Assembly: GCF_014192275.1 (NCBI RefSeq) | Contig: NZ_JACHXR010000001.1 | Location: 186,001-250,000, forward strand | Reading direction: 5' to 3' | DNA length: 64,000 bases | Origin: Halomonas stenophila | GTDB lineage: Bacteria; Pseudomonadota; Gammaproteobacteria; Pseudomonadales; Halomonadaceae | Part shown: in pieces, positions 45,760 to 54,268 of the stretch | Layout: the number at the start of each line of letters is the position of its first letter | Position numbering within the stretch: position 1 is the stretch's first letter | Program-made: the position numbers and the translations under genes | Notes under the pieces: generated by a model | Seen by the model: the letters and a program-made list of their open reading frames with translations, nothing else | Told to the model about the DNA's origin: nothing | Databases searched by the model: none

Positions 45760-46197
45760 TTCTGTTTTTTGATGTACTCTTGATGGCCAAGGCTCGCGTC
45801 ACGAGCCGGAGCGCCGGTCCGATCGATCTCGTTTCCCGCTCCATTCTCTTATGTAGCAATGATTGACAAGCCAAGGCTCGGGTCACGATCCGGTGTGCCG
45901 GCCCAGTCGAATCTCGTTTCCCGCTCCATTCTGTTTTTTGATGTACTCTTGATGGCCAAGGCTCGCGTCACGAGCCGGAGCGCCGGTCCGATCGATCTCG
46001 TTTCCCGCTCCATTCTGTTTTTTTGATGTACTCTTGATGGCCAAGGCTCGCGTCACGAGCCGGGGTGCCGGCCCAGTCGAATCTCGTTTCCCGCTCCATT
46101 CTCTTATGTAGCAATGATCGACAAGCCAAGGCTCGGGTCACGATCCGGAGTGCCGGTCCGGTGGAAGGCCGCCCCATCGATCTCGTTTCCCGTTCCA
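45760..46197 (+). repeat. Five tandem ~85-bp repeats derived from the tRNA-Gly 3' half
   Basis: Units at 45760-45843 (type A), 45844-45928 (B), 45929-46012 (A, identical to the first), 46013-46098 (A-like, hybrid end) and 46099-46197 (B-like, longer). Each ends with about 20 bases of tRNA-Gly 3' end (ATCTCGTTTCCCGCTCCA; the last unit has GTTCCA). Each also carries GCCAAGGC, matching the tRNA anticodon arm, then GTCACGA, and an inserted mini-hairpin such as CCGG-AGCG-CCGG. Type A starts TTCTGTTTTTTGATG, type B TTCTCTTATGTAGC. No open reading frame of interest. No obvious terminator separates the tRNAs from the array. Confidence 0.92.
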
Positions 46198-46372
46198 CTC
46201 CTGTCTCTCTTTTCGGCTTCTCCGGTCGCATCGGCGATGCGCTCTGCCTCCGCTCGGTGTCGTCGCCGTGCGCCATCGTCCGCTCGTGGCGCCTGCCAAC
46301 TTGAACCGATGACGATATGCCCCCATGTTGTGGGGCTTCGACGACATTCACCCAGCTTCCACAGGATCGCTC

Positions 46373-47329
46373 ATGGCCGAACCGGCGCTGTCCATTCGTG
46401 GCCTGACCAAGGTCTATGGCAATGGCTTCCATGCCCTCAAGGGGATCGATCTCGATGTCGCCCGGGGCGACTTCTACGCCCTGCTGGGCCCCAATGGGGC
46501 GGGAAAGTCGACCACCCTGGGCGTGGTCTGCTCCCTGGTGCAAAAGACCGCCGGCAAGGTCTCGATCTTCGGTATCGATATCGACACCGACTTCGCCCGC
46601 GCCAAGTACCACCTCGGCGTGGTGCCCCAGGAGTTCAACTTCAACCAGTTCGAGAAGGTCATCGACATCATCATGGCCCAGGCCGGTTACTACGGCATGT
46701 CGCGTCGCGAGGCGCTGCCGCGGGCCGAGCAGCTGCTCCGCGACCTGGGCCTGTGGGACAAGCGCAACGGCAGCGCGCGGATGCTCTCCGGCGGCATGAA
46801 GCGCCGGCTGATGATCGCCCGGGCGCTGATCCACCGCCCGAAACTGCTGATCCTCGACGAGCCCACCGCCGGGGTCGACATCGAACTCAGGCGCAGCATG
46901 TGGGAGTACATGCGCCGCATCAACCGCGAGGAGGGCACCACCATCATCCTCACCACCCACTACCTCGAGGAAGCCGAGAGCCTGTGCCGCCACGTCGGCA
47001 TCATCAATCACGGCAAGATCATCCGTGACACCAGCGTCCGGGAGTTGCTCGCCGAACTAAATACCGAGACCTTCCTGCTCGACCTGGCCCATCCGGTCGA
47101 GGCGCCTCCCGAGGTGGCGGGCTTCGAGGTCAGGCAGGTCGACGATGCCCAGCTGGCGGTGGTGATCCACCGCGGCCAGCGCCTCAACGACGTCTTCGAG
47201 AGCCTGGGCGAGCAGGGCATCGAGGTGATGTCGATGCGCAACCGCGCCAACCGCCTCGAGGAGATGTTCGTCTCCATGGTCGAAGGCAGCCAGGGCGCTC
47301 TGGACCAGAACCAGGAGGTTCGCGCATGA
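46373..47329 (+). CDS. yadG: ABC transporter ATP-binding protein YadG
   Basis: 318 residues. Walker A GPNGAGKST (about 41-49), Q-loop VVPQEFNFN, signature LSGGMKRRLMIARAL, Walker B LLILDEPTAGVD and the switch TTHYLEEAE. The sequence matches E. coli YadG along its length, including the C-terminal MRNRANRLEEMFVSMV. With YadH it forms an ABC-2 type exporter of unknown substrate. Start chosen at ATG 46373; the upstream in-frame ATG at 46325 would add an unusual leader. It overlaps yadH by 4 bp. Confidence 0.92.
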   Translation: MAEPALSIRGLTKVYGNGFHALKGIDLDVARGDFYALLGPNGAGKSTTLGVVCSLVQKTAGKVSIFGIDIDTDFARAKYHLGVVPQEFNFNQFEKVIDIIMAQAGYYGMSRREALPRAEQLLRDLGLWDKRNGSARMLSGGMKRRLMIARALIHRPKLLILDEPTAGVDIELRRSMWEYMRRINREEGTTIILTTHYLEEAESLCRHVGIINHGKIIRDTSVRELLAELNTETFLLDLAHPVEAPPEVAGFEVRQVDDAQLAVVIHRGQRLNDVFESLGEQGIEVMSMRNRANRLEEMFVSMVEGSQGALDQNQEVRA

Positions 47330-48099
47330 ATCCCATGCAGATCGCCATCGCGCTCTGGACCCTGGTGGTCAAGGAGATCAAGCGCTTCACGCGGATCTGG
47401 CCGCAGACCCTGCTGCCGCCGTCGATCACCATGACCATGTACTTCATCATCTTCGGCAACCTGATCGGCTCGCGTATCGGCGAGATGGACGGCTACAGCT
47501 ACATGGACTTCATCGTCCCCGGGCTGATCATGATGTCGGTGATCACCAACAGCTACTCCAACGTGGCCTCCAGCTTCTTCTCCAACAAGTTCCAGCGCAG
47601 CGTCGAGGAGATGATGGTCTCGCCGATGCCCAACTGGGTGATCCTCTCCGGCTTCGTGCTCGGCGGCATGGCCCGCGGGCTAGGGGTCGGGGTGATCGTC
47701 ACCATCGTCTCGCTGTTCTTCACTCGCCTCGAGGTGGTCCATCCGCTGCTCACCCTGGGGGTGGTGGTGCTGACCGCGGCGCTGTTCGCCATCGGCGGCT
47801 TCATCAACGCCCTGCTCGGCAAGAAGTTCGACGACATCTCCATCGTGCCGACCTTCGTGCTGACGCCGCTGACCTACCTGGGCGGGGTGTTCTACTCGAT
47901 CTCGCTGCTGCCGGCCTTCTGGCAGGGCGCCTCGATGCTCAACCCCATCCTCTACATGGTCAACGTCTTCCGCTACGGCTTCCTGGGGGTCTCCGACATC
48001 CCGGTGGGCTGGGCGCTGGCCGCCATCCTGGGCTTCATTGTGGTACTCTTTACCGTCGCCCTGTGGATGCTCGAGAACGGCAAGGGCATCAGGAGCTAA
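47326..48099 (+). CDS. yadH: ABC-2 type transporter permease YadH
   Basis: 257 residues with six membrane helices of the ABC-2 permease fold, starting ALWTLVVKEIKRFTRIWPQTL and with the family segment LTPLTYLGGVFYSISLLP. It is the membrane half of the YadGH exporter; ATGA overlap with yadG shows coupling. queF follows 3 bp later. Confidence 0.92.
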   Translation: MNPMQIAIALWTLVVKEIKRFTRIWPQTLLPPSITMTMYFIIFGNLIGSRIGEMDGYSYMDFIVPGLIMMSVITNSYSNVASSFFSNKFQRSVEEMMVSPMPNWVILSGFVLGGMARGLGVGVIVTIVSLFFTRLEVVHPLLTLGVVVLTAALFAIGGFINALLGKKFDDISIVPTFVLTPLTYLGGVFYSISLLPAFWQGASMLNPILYMVNVFRYGFLGVSDIPVGWALAAILGFIVVLFTVALWMLENGKGIRS

Positions 48100-48102
48100 C
48101 GC

Positions 48103-48939
48103 ATGTCGCACCACCGTCCCGACACCCTCGCCCATGCCCCCTTGGGGCGAGAGTCCGCCTATCCCGAGCACTATGATGCGGGACTGCTGTATCCCATCGA
48201 GCGGGCCGCCAATCGGGCGCCGCTGGGCATCGAGGAGGGCGCCTTGCCCTTCGTCGGCGAGGACGAATGGCACGCCTTCGAACTCTCCTGGCTCAATGCC
48301 CGCGGCAAGCCCATCGTCGCCGTGGCCCGCTTCCGGCTGCCGGCGGACTCGCCGCGGCTCATCGAGTCCAAGTCCTGGAAGCTCTACCTCAACGGCTTCA
48401 ACCAGACGCGCTTCGCCTCGCGGGATGAGGTGGTGGCGATCCTCGAGCGAGATCTCGCCCGCGCCGCGGGGACCGCCGTGAGCGTGGAACTGTTCGGCGT
48501 GGACGACGAGGCGCTCGCGCCACGACGCTTGCCCGGCGAGTGCCTCGACGATCGTGACATCGCGGTCGACGACTATACCCCCAGCGCCGAGCATCTCGGG
48601 GTGGGCGAGGAGGTCGTCGAGGAGACCCTGTATTCGCATCTGCTCAAGTCCAACTGTCCGGTGACCGGCCAGCCCGACTGGGGCAGCGTGCTGATCCGCT
48701 ATAAGGGGCCGCGCCTGGACCGTGACGGCCTGCTGCGCTACCTGATCGGCTATCGCCAGCACCAGGACTTCCACGAGCACTGCGTCGAGCATATCTTCAT
48801 GGACCTGATGGCCCGGGCCCGTCCCGAGCGGCTGCTGGTGCTGGCGCGCTACGTGCGCCGGGGCGGGCTCGACATCAGCCCCTGGCGGGGCACGCCGGGT
48901 GAACGGCCGCCATTGCCGCTGCGCCTGGCACGACAGTGA
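48103..48939 (+). CDS. queF: NADPH-dependent 7-cyano-7-deazaguanine reductase
   Basis: 278 residues, the long two-domain (tunnel-fold) form. ESKSWKLYLNGFNQTRF is the QueF NADPH motif and SNCPVTGQPDWGSV contains the cysteine that forms the thioimide with preQ0. It reduces preQ0 to preQ1 for queuosine in tRNA. Read in the same run as yadGH, though not functionally linked as far as known. Confidence 0.95.
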   Translation: MSHHRPDTLAHAPLGRESAYPEHYDAGLLYPIERAANRAPLGIEEGALPFVGEDEWHAFELSWLNARGKPIVAVARFRLPADSPRLIESKSWKLYLNGFNQTRFASRDEVVAILERDLARAAGTAVSVELFGVDDEALAPRRLPGECLDDRDIAVDDYTPSAEHLGVGEEVVEETLYSHLLKSNCPVTGQPDWGSVLIRYKGPRLDRDGLLRYLIGYRQHQDFHEHCVEHIFMDLMARARPERLLVLARYVRRGGLDISPWRGTPGERPPLPLRLARQ

Positions 48940-48999
48940 CCGCGTCGCTTGGTAGAGTGACGAGAACTCTTCTCGTTTGAACCTCGCAAGGAGACCACA

Positions 49000-49560
49000 A
49001 TGGATGCGATGACGCTGCTGCATGAACGCAGCTCCATGGGCAAGCTGATGGGCCCGCCGCCGACGTCCGAGCAGCGGGAGGCGATGTACTGCGCCGCCCT
49101 GAGGGCCCCGGATCACAAGGAGCTGCGGCCGTGGCGCTTCATCGAGTTCTCCGGCGAGGGGCTCGACCGCCTCGGCGAGCTGTTCGCCGAGGCCGAGTTC
49201 CGCGAGGACCCGCATGCCGAGGACGTGGTGCTCGACGCGGCGCGCAAGAAACCCAAGCGGGCGCCGATGATCATCGCCGTGATCGCCAAGGTGACCGCGG
49301 ACGAGCCCAAGGTGCCCCGGGTGGAACAAGTCATCTCCGCCGGCTGTGCCGCCCATGGCATCCTGCTCGCCGCTCATGCCCAGGGCCTCGGCGCCATGTG
49401 GCGCACCGGCAAGTACGCCTTCGACCCCACCGTGCGCAAGGGGCTCGGTCTCGGTGAGGAGGACGAGCTGGTGGCCTTCCTCTACCTGGGACAGCTGGGC
49501 GGGCGTCACCGGCCGCTGCCCGAGCACGACATCGACGACTTCGTGGAACGCTGGGACTGA
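49000..49560 (+). CDS. Nitroreductase family protein, YdjA-like
   Basis: 186 residues. FMN-binding pattern APDHKELRPWRFIEFSG near the N-terminus and AAHGILLAAHAQGLGAMWRTG in the second half, as in the small minimal nitroreductases of the YdjA type. The physiological substrate is unknown. AGGAGA lies before the ATG; the next gene starts 2 bp after the stop, so the two are coupled. Confidence 0.88.
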   Translation: MDAMTLLHERSSMGKLMGPPPTSEQREAMYCAALRAPDHKELRPWRFIEFSGEGLDRLGELFAEAEFREDPHAEDVVLDAARKKPKRAPMIIAVIAKVTADEPKVPRVEQVISAGCAAHGILLAAHAQGLGAMWRTGKYAFDPTVRKGLGLGEEDELVAFLYLGQLGGRHRPLPEHDIDDFVERWD

Positions 49561-49562
49561 GC

Positions 49563-50066
49563 ATGCGCGAGATCGGCATTCCCCACCCGCGGCTGCCGCT
49601 GCCGCCGGCGGGCGAGGCAGACGAGCCGGCGACCTTCCTCGCCTGGCTCGGCGAGGCCATCCCCATGGTCGAGCATCTGGGCATCGAGGCGATGCGCCGC
49701 GACGGCGACACCCTCGAATGGCGGCTGGCGCTGGCGCCGAGCCTCAACGACAAGGGCACCGGCTTCGGCGGGGCACTCACTGCCCAGACCACCCTGCTCG
49801 GCTGGTGCTGGACCACGCTCTGGCTGCGTCGACACGGCTACGACCGGGACGTGGTGGTGGCAGAGGCGGGCCAGCGCTTCCTGGCGCCGGTGACCGGCGA
49901 CTACCGCCTGGTCTGCTTGCCGGAGGCCGAGGAGGGCATCGAGCGGCTTGCCGAGCGCCTGGAGAGCCGTGGAAAGGGACGCATCGCCCTGGTGCAGCAA
50001 CTGTGGTGGGGCGACACCCTCTGCCTCGAGGCCCGCGGCGACTACGCGGTGCTGCCGGCCAGGTGA
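49563..50066 (+). CDS. YiiD C-terminal-like hot-dog thioesterase domain protein
   Basis: 167 residues. GTGFGGALTAQTTLLGWCWT followed by VVVAEAGQRFLAPVTGDYRL matches the hot-dog fold YiiD_C putative thioesterase family (LNDKGTGFGGAL is the helix and substrate region). Substrate unknown. Starts 2 bp after the nitroreductase gene. Confidence 0.75.
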   Translation: MREIGIPHPRLPLPPAGEADEPATFLAWLGEAIPMVEHLGIEAMRRDGDTLEWRLALAPSLNDKGTGFGGALTAQTTLLGWCWTTLWLRRHGYDRDVVVAEAGQRFLAPVTGDYRLVCLPEAEEGIERLAERLESRGKGRIALVQQLWWGDTLCLEARGDYAVLPAR

Positions 50067-50124
50067 GGGCGCTTCCCGCGGCACTGCCCGTACCTGACGA
50101 TACGGCGAAAAGCCGAAAACCGGC

Positions 50125-50153
50125 TTGCATTCGCGGACTTAAGCCGATAGTAT
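50125..50153 (+). promoter_or_regulatory. Promoter of tRNA-Ser
   Basis: TTGCAT (50125-50130), 17-bp spacer, TAGTAT (50148-50153), then ACGCCCCG. The tRNA begins 55 bp downstream. Confidence 0.65.
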
Positions 50154-50207
50154 ACGCCCCGTTCTTGAGCAAAAGGCCACGCGCCAGAGCCTCGGGAATG
50201 ACAATGC

Positions 50208-50295
50208 GGAGGGGTGTCCGAGTGGTCGAAGGAGCACGCCTGGAAAGTGTGTAAGTCGAAAGGCTTCGAGGGTTCGAATCCCTCCCCCTCCGCCA
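50208..50295 (+). tRNA. tRNA-Ser (GGA)
   Basis: 88 bases, class II with a long variable arm, anticodon loop CTGGAAA (GGA), T-loop GGTTCGAATCC and an encoded GCCA end. Acceptor GGAGGGG/CCCCTCC. Confidence 0.95.
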
Positions 50296-50305
50296 CAGAA
50301 TATTG

Positions 50306-50336
50306 AAAAAGCCGCTGAGATCAGCGGCTTTTTTTT
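50306..50336 (+). terminator. Intrinsic terminator of tRNA-Ser
   Basis: AAAAAGCCGCTGA and its complement around a short loop, followed by eight T residues. Confidence 0.92.
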
Positions 50337-50368
50337 ATGGCTCTTCAAAGCGGGTTCCCCAGATGAAT

Positions 50369-50464
50369 TCACAATGGGGGACCTGTCCTGTCACTCCGCC
50401 AGCACTGGCAATCCTGCTGCCGGCTCTCGTACTCGCTGACTCCGAAGCCTGAATAACGTTGCAT
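50369..50464 (-). pseudogene. soxB: Relic of the sarcosine oxidase beta subunit gene soxB (start only)
   Basis: Directly after glyA on the minus strand, GAGGAGATACCT precedes an ATG opening MQRYSGFG, the characteristic first residues of bacterial heterotetrameric sarcosine oxidase SoxB. Homology stops there: residues 9-31 do not continue the SoxB sequence and a TGA ends the frame. In pseudomonads the order is glyA-soxBDAG. This looks like the surviving 5' edge of a deleted operon; a 31-residue peptide could still be made. Confidence 0.55.
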
Positions 50465-50508
50465 AGGTATCTCCTCGAGGGGCCTGCCGGGGGCCGGCGG
50501 GAACGGGC

Positions 50509-51807
50509 TCACGCGGTGGCAGTGCCGGTCTGCTCGGCGACGGCCTTGGCATAGACGGGGTGGCGGTCGCACAGCTCGGCGACCTTGCCACGCACCTCGG
50601 ACTCGACCTCGGTGGTGTCGGTCTCGGCGGCCAGGGCGTCGAGGATGTCGCAGATCCAGCCGGCCAGGGTCTCGCAGTCGGCCTGGTCGAAGCCGCGGGT
50701 GGTCACCGCCGGGGTGCCGATGCGCAGGCCCGAGGTCACGAAAGGGCTCTGGGGGTCATTGGGCACGGCGTTCTTGTTGACGGTGATATGCGCCCGGCCC
50801 AGGGCGGCATCGGCGTCCTTGCCGGTCACGCCCTGCTTGATCAGCGAGACCAGGAAGAGGTGGTCGTCGGTGCCGCCGGAGACCACGTCGAAGCCGCGCT
50901 CGACGAAGACCTTCGCCATGGCCCGGGCGTTGTCGATGACCTGGGCCTGGTAGCGCCCGAAGTCCTGGCTCATGGCCTCGCGGAAGGCCACCGCCTTGGC
51001 GGCGATGACGTGCATCAGCGGGCCGCCCTGCTGGCCCGGGAAGACCGCGCCGTTGAGCTTCCTGTAGAGCGCCTCGTCGCCGCTGGCGGAGAGGATCAGG
51101 CCGCCGCGGGGACCGCGCAGGGTCTTGTGGGTGGTGGTGGTCACCACATGGGCGTGGGGCAGCGGGCTCGGGTAGTGGCCGGCCGCGACCAGGCCGGCGA
51201 CATGCGCCATGTCGACCATCAGCCAGGCGCCGATCTCATTGGCAATGCGCCGGAATCGGGACCAGTCCACCACGCGCGCGTAGGCCGAAAAGCCGGCAAT
51301 GATCAGCTTGGGCTTGTGGCCGCGCGCCAGGCGCTCGACCTCGTCATAGTCGATCTCGCCGGTGTCCGGGTTCAGGCCATACTGCACGGCGTGGTAGTAC
51401 TTGCCAGAGAAGTTCGGCGCCGCCCCGTGGGTCAGATGGCCGCCGTGGGCCAGGCTCATGCCCAGCACGGTGTCGCCGGGCTTCACCAAGGCCATGAAGG
51501 CCGCGGCATTGGCCTGAGCGCCGGAGTGGGGCTGGACGTTGGCGTAGTCGGCCCCGAACAGGTCGCAGGCGCGGTCGATGGCCAGCTGCTCGACCACATC
51601 GACGTGCTCACAACCGCCGTAGTAGCGCCTACCCGGATAGCCCTCGGCGTACTTGTTGGTCAGCTGTGTGCCTTGAGCCTGCATTACGGCGGGGCTGGCA
51701 TAGTTCTCGGAGGCGATCAGCTCGATATGCGCTTCCTGACGCGTGACCTCGTCGGCGATGGCGGCGGCGAGTTGGGCATCGAAGCTGGAAAGGGAGGAAG
51801 GGTTCAT
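50509..51807 (-). CDS. glyA: Serine hydroxymethyltransferase
   Basis: 432 residues. Fold-type I PLP enzyme with [34 protein letters not shown] and the lysine in [14 protein letters not shown]. It interconverts serine and glycine with tetrahydrofolate. AAAGGAG lies before the ATG. The downstream soxB relic suggests that this is the paralogue belonging to the glycine betaine/sarcosine pathway rather than the housekeeping copy, which is inferred. Confidence 0.95.
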   Translation of the reverse strand: MNPSSLSSFDAQLAAAIADEVTRQEAHIELIASENYASPAVMQAQGTQLTNKYAEGYPGRRYYGGCEHVDVVEQLAIDRACDLFGADYANVQPHSGAQANAAAFMALVKPGDTVLGMSLAHGGHLTHGAAPNFSGKYYHAVQYGLNPDTGEIDYDEVERLARGHKPKLIIAGFSAYARVVDWSRFRRIANEIGAWLMVDMAHVAGLVAAGHYPSPLPHAHVVTTTTHKTLRGPRGGLILSASGDEALYRKLNGAVFPGQQGGPLMHVIAAKAVAFREAMSQDFGRYQAQVIDNARAMAKVFVERGFDVVSGGTDDHLFLVSLIKQGVTGKDADAALGRAHITVNKNAVPNDPQSPFVTSGLRIGTPAVTTRGFDQADCETLAGWICDILDALAAETDTTEVESEVRGKVAELCDRHPVYAKAVAEQTGTATA

Positions 51808-52579
51808 GGAAGACTCCTTTGTTGTTGGTTCCTAGGAAAGTCCCTTGCCAGCAATCTATTTTCGACGGGTGATCAAGACCAATTAGAAGAACAAATGTCA
51901 GGATAAGGTAAGCGATACGGGAGGGTTGATAAGGGTACGCCACAAGGTGAGGATGGTAGGTATACCCGCTCAAAAAGCTTGGAGGTGTGGAAGTAAGATA
52001 CGTGAGTCGGCTGAATTGATATCGAAGCGTAGCTTGTCACTGATACCATGCTAAATGGGTCAGGAAGTTTGACGGTGAATTTGAGTTAAGACTCGGATGA
52101 CATTGCAAGAAGGGGGCGGCGCCGAAGGTGAAAATGTCCAGCCCGATACCCATGAGGGTGTGCTTGACATTCCTTTCTGGAAGGCACTAGTGCCAAGTGC
52201 CGCAATCACGCTCGTCATGAGAGTCCTCTGAACTGCCTCAGTATGGCGTCATCGATAGGGACATGGGGAGGCATCGAAAGTCCCGATACCTGGAGTCTTG
52301 CTGCGAAAGGCTGACCTGTATTCAACAGAAGTCGCCAGTAGTTTGACTGAGCGAAAGATAGCTCAATAAATTCCATTTATATAGTGGTTGTTTCTGTGGT
52401 TTTCAGGATAAATGGTAGAATAATTCGATAGCGTGCTACTCAGGAGAATGGTGTTTAAATTTTATTTTAGAAAAAATGAATTATTATGACGTGTCGCGAG
52501 TGGCGGGTGTGTTTTACGTGCATGATCCGCGTAAATTTGTATAATCAATGGTCTAATCAGAGATCGAAATGGCTGACCG
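51808..52579. other. Lower-GC intergenic region between glyA and the LysR gene
   Basis: About 770 bp without a supportable gene. Base composition drops, with TA-rich stretches near 52380-52500. At the left is a possible minus-strand glyA promoter (TTGGTC at 51882-51877, 18-bp spacer, TAGATT at 51858-51853). At the right is a perfect TATAAT at 52540-52545 with a poor -35, probably for the LysR gene. Likely the boundary of an acquired segment. Confidence 0.55.
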
Positions 52580-53443
52580 ATGACAAACATACCCACCGAT
52601 TTGCTGCGGACCTTCGTCACAATAAAGGACCTGGGGGGCTTCACCAGCGCAGGTGAACTCCTTGGCCGGTCGCAGCCGGCCATCAGCCTTCAGGTCAAGA
52701 AGCTGGAAGAAATCCTCGATACCAAGATCTTCCTGAGGGGGGCTAGCCTGGAACTGACCGAGGATGGGGAGTTCCTTTATGAAGCCGCTCGACAGATGCT
52801 GGAGATAAATGACCAGATCATCGCCAAGATCAGGGGAGACAATATCTCCGGAAAGGTCAGGCTCGGCATACCCAATGATTTCGAGCTGGCGTTCCTTCCC
52901 AAGGCACTGAGGAATCTCTCGCGTGTCTACCCCAACATCATCGTGGAAGTCGACTGTGAGATCAGCAAGGTCATACTCCAGCGCTATCAGAAAGGACATT
53001 ACGACATCGCCCTGGCCATGGAGCGTGTCAAACAGGATGAGGACAGGGACACTCGCGACTATCGTCTGGAAAGCCTGGAGTGGGTCTACAAGGAAAGCCG
53101 GCTCATGGATGAGCAAGACGAGCCAATACCGCTAATCGCCTATCCGCAGGGATGTGTCTACCGCTCTATCATGGAAGAATATCTGAAGGGGCAGCAACAT
53201 CCTTACCGCTTCATGTATACGAGCACCAGTTTGCTGGGTATCTTCTCTGCGGTGGAGGAGGGGCTCGGGATCACGGCAATGGCGAAGTCTGTTGTTCCAG
53301 ATCACTTGAAGCATGCCGCCAGTACCAGAAGACTCCCGGAACTCGAAAGGGTCTGTATTGGGCTGCATTATAAGGAGCGTGAGCTCAATATCGCATCGCG
53401 CCACGTTCTCGACTTCTTACGCACGGGTCTAGCTAACATGTAA
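52580..53443 (+). CDS. LysR-family transcriptional regulator
   Basis: 287 residues. The N-terminal helix-turn-helix (LLRTFVTIKDLGGFTSAGEL, LGRSQPAISLQVKKLEEIL) is followed by the periplasmic-binding-like effector domain (KVRLGIPNDFELAFLPKALR). It is convergent with the creatininase gene, so it does not show the usual divergent arrangement, but it is the only regulator in the creatinine cluster and probably controls it. Codon and base composition are less GC-rich than the core genes. No strong ribosome-binding site at 52580. Confidence 0.9.
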   Translation: MTNIPTDLLRTFVTIKDLGGFTSAGELLGRSQPAISLQVKKLEEILDTKIFLRGASLELTEDGEFLYEAARQMLEINDQIIAKIRGDNISGKVRLGIPNDFELAFLPKALRNLSRVYPNIIVEVDCEISKVILQRYQKGHYDIALAMERVKQDEDRDTRDYRLESLEWVYKESRLMDEQDEPIPLIAYPQGCVYRSIMEEYLKGQQHPYRFMYTSTSLLGIFSAVEEGLGITAMAKSVVPDHLKHAASTRRLPELERVCIGLHYKERELNIASRHVLDFLRTGLANM

Positions 53444-53467
53444 GGTGCAAAGACTAGGGCTTAAGGA

Positions 53468-53494
53468 CACTGCCATCCATCATGGATGGCAGTG
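53468..53494. terminator. Perfect hairpin between LysR and creatininase
   Basis: CACTGCCATCCAT and its complement around a single C (13-bp stem), centred between two convergent genes. No T-run. Confidence 0.6.
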
Positions 53495-53506
53495 CCCGTT
53501 ACCGGT

Positions 53507-54268
53507 TCAACTGAATGTGGTGGCAATCTTCTCGATGCACTCATCGAGAATCCATTCGCCTTTCTCGGCAGTTGCCTTCGACGGTGATGAGAGTGTGCCC
53601 GATTCGGGAACCCAGGAGGGATCCGGCGGGAAGACGTCATACGGAGGAAACTCCGCTGGTGGAATATCGACCGCTCTTGACATGTCTACCAGCTCGGGAT
53701 GGATCTTAAGCATTATGGACGTCTCGAGAACGCCCCCATGCTCGACGGCCCAGCCCGAGAAACCCTCGGGAAAGACTTTATCGACGGTGGCCTCGCTGAT
53801 GAAGTCCCAGTAGGAGAGAAGAATCACCTTGACCTCCTTCCCTGATAGCCTTGCCTGCTTCACGACGCGATCTGCCGCCTCGACGAGGCACATGGAGTTC
53901 TCGAAGTGCCCATTGATCAGGATGAACTCCCGATTTCCATGCTCGGCAAAGGCCAGGATAATGTCATAGACATACTCCTCCAGTGAGCGACTGCTGACAC
54001 AGGTCGTGCCCGGGAAGAAATTTCCACCCCCTGACTTCACCTGTGACTTGTAGCCGTAGGCGATCGGTGGCGCCACCAGCATTCCCCCCGCGCGCTCCGC
54101 CACCTGACAGGCGATATGCTGGGGAATCAGCACATCCGGATTTAGCGACATATGCAGCCCATGCTGCTCGATGGCGCCCACGGGGATCAGAATCCTGGAC
54201 TGGCCGTTCTCGACAAGCTCCCGATATGACATCCAGTCCAGATTTTCAATCTTCACGCTCATTTTCAC
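53507..54268 (-). CDS. Creatininase (creatinine amidohydrolase)
   Basis: 253 residues. The metal and active-site patterns of Pseudomonas creatininase are all present: PVGAIEQHGLHMSLNPDV (Glu, His and Asp ligands), YGYKSQVKSGGGNFFPGTT, INGHFENSM, LSYWDF, EGFSGWAVEHGGVLETS and PPYDVFPPDPS. It hydrolyses creatinine to creatine in the cytoplasm. It is the last gene of creatinase-BCCT-creatininase and overlaps the BCCT gene by 4 bp. Confidence 0.92.
   Translation of the reverse strand: MKMSVKIENLDWMSYRELVENGQSRILIPVGAIEQHGLHMSLNPDVLIPQHIACQVAERAGGMLVAPPIAYGYKSQVKSGGGNFFPGTTCVSSRSLEEYVYDIILAFAEHGNREFILINGHFENSMCLVEAADRVVKQARLSGKEVKVILLSYWDFISEATVDKVFPEGFSGWAVEHGGVLETSIMLKIHPELVDMSRAVDIPPAEFPPYDVFPPDPSWVPESGTLSSPSKATAEKGEWILDECIEKIATTFS

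Noticed and set aside
45760-46197. CRISPR-like array of ~85-bp repeats
   Set aside because: The units are contiguous with no unique spacers, no cas genes are nearby, and the repeated part is tRNA-Gly sequence.
45409-46304. Short ORFs across the tRNA cluster and repeats
   Set aside because: They translate tRNA genes and tRNA-derived repeats (recurring VSRSNLVSR-like strings) and are not proteins.
50380-50400. Third copy of the GGGGACAGGTC element next to the soxB relic
   Set aside because: Only about nine bases (GACCTGTCC) match, and there is no second terminal repeat.
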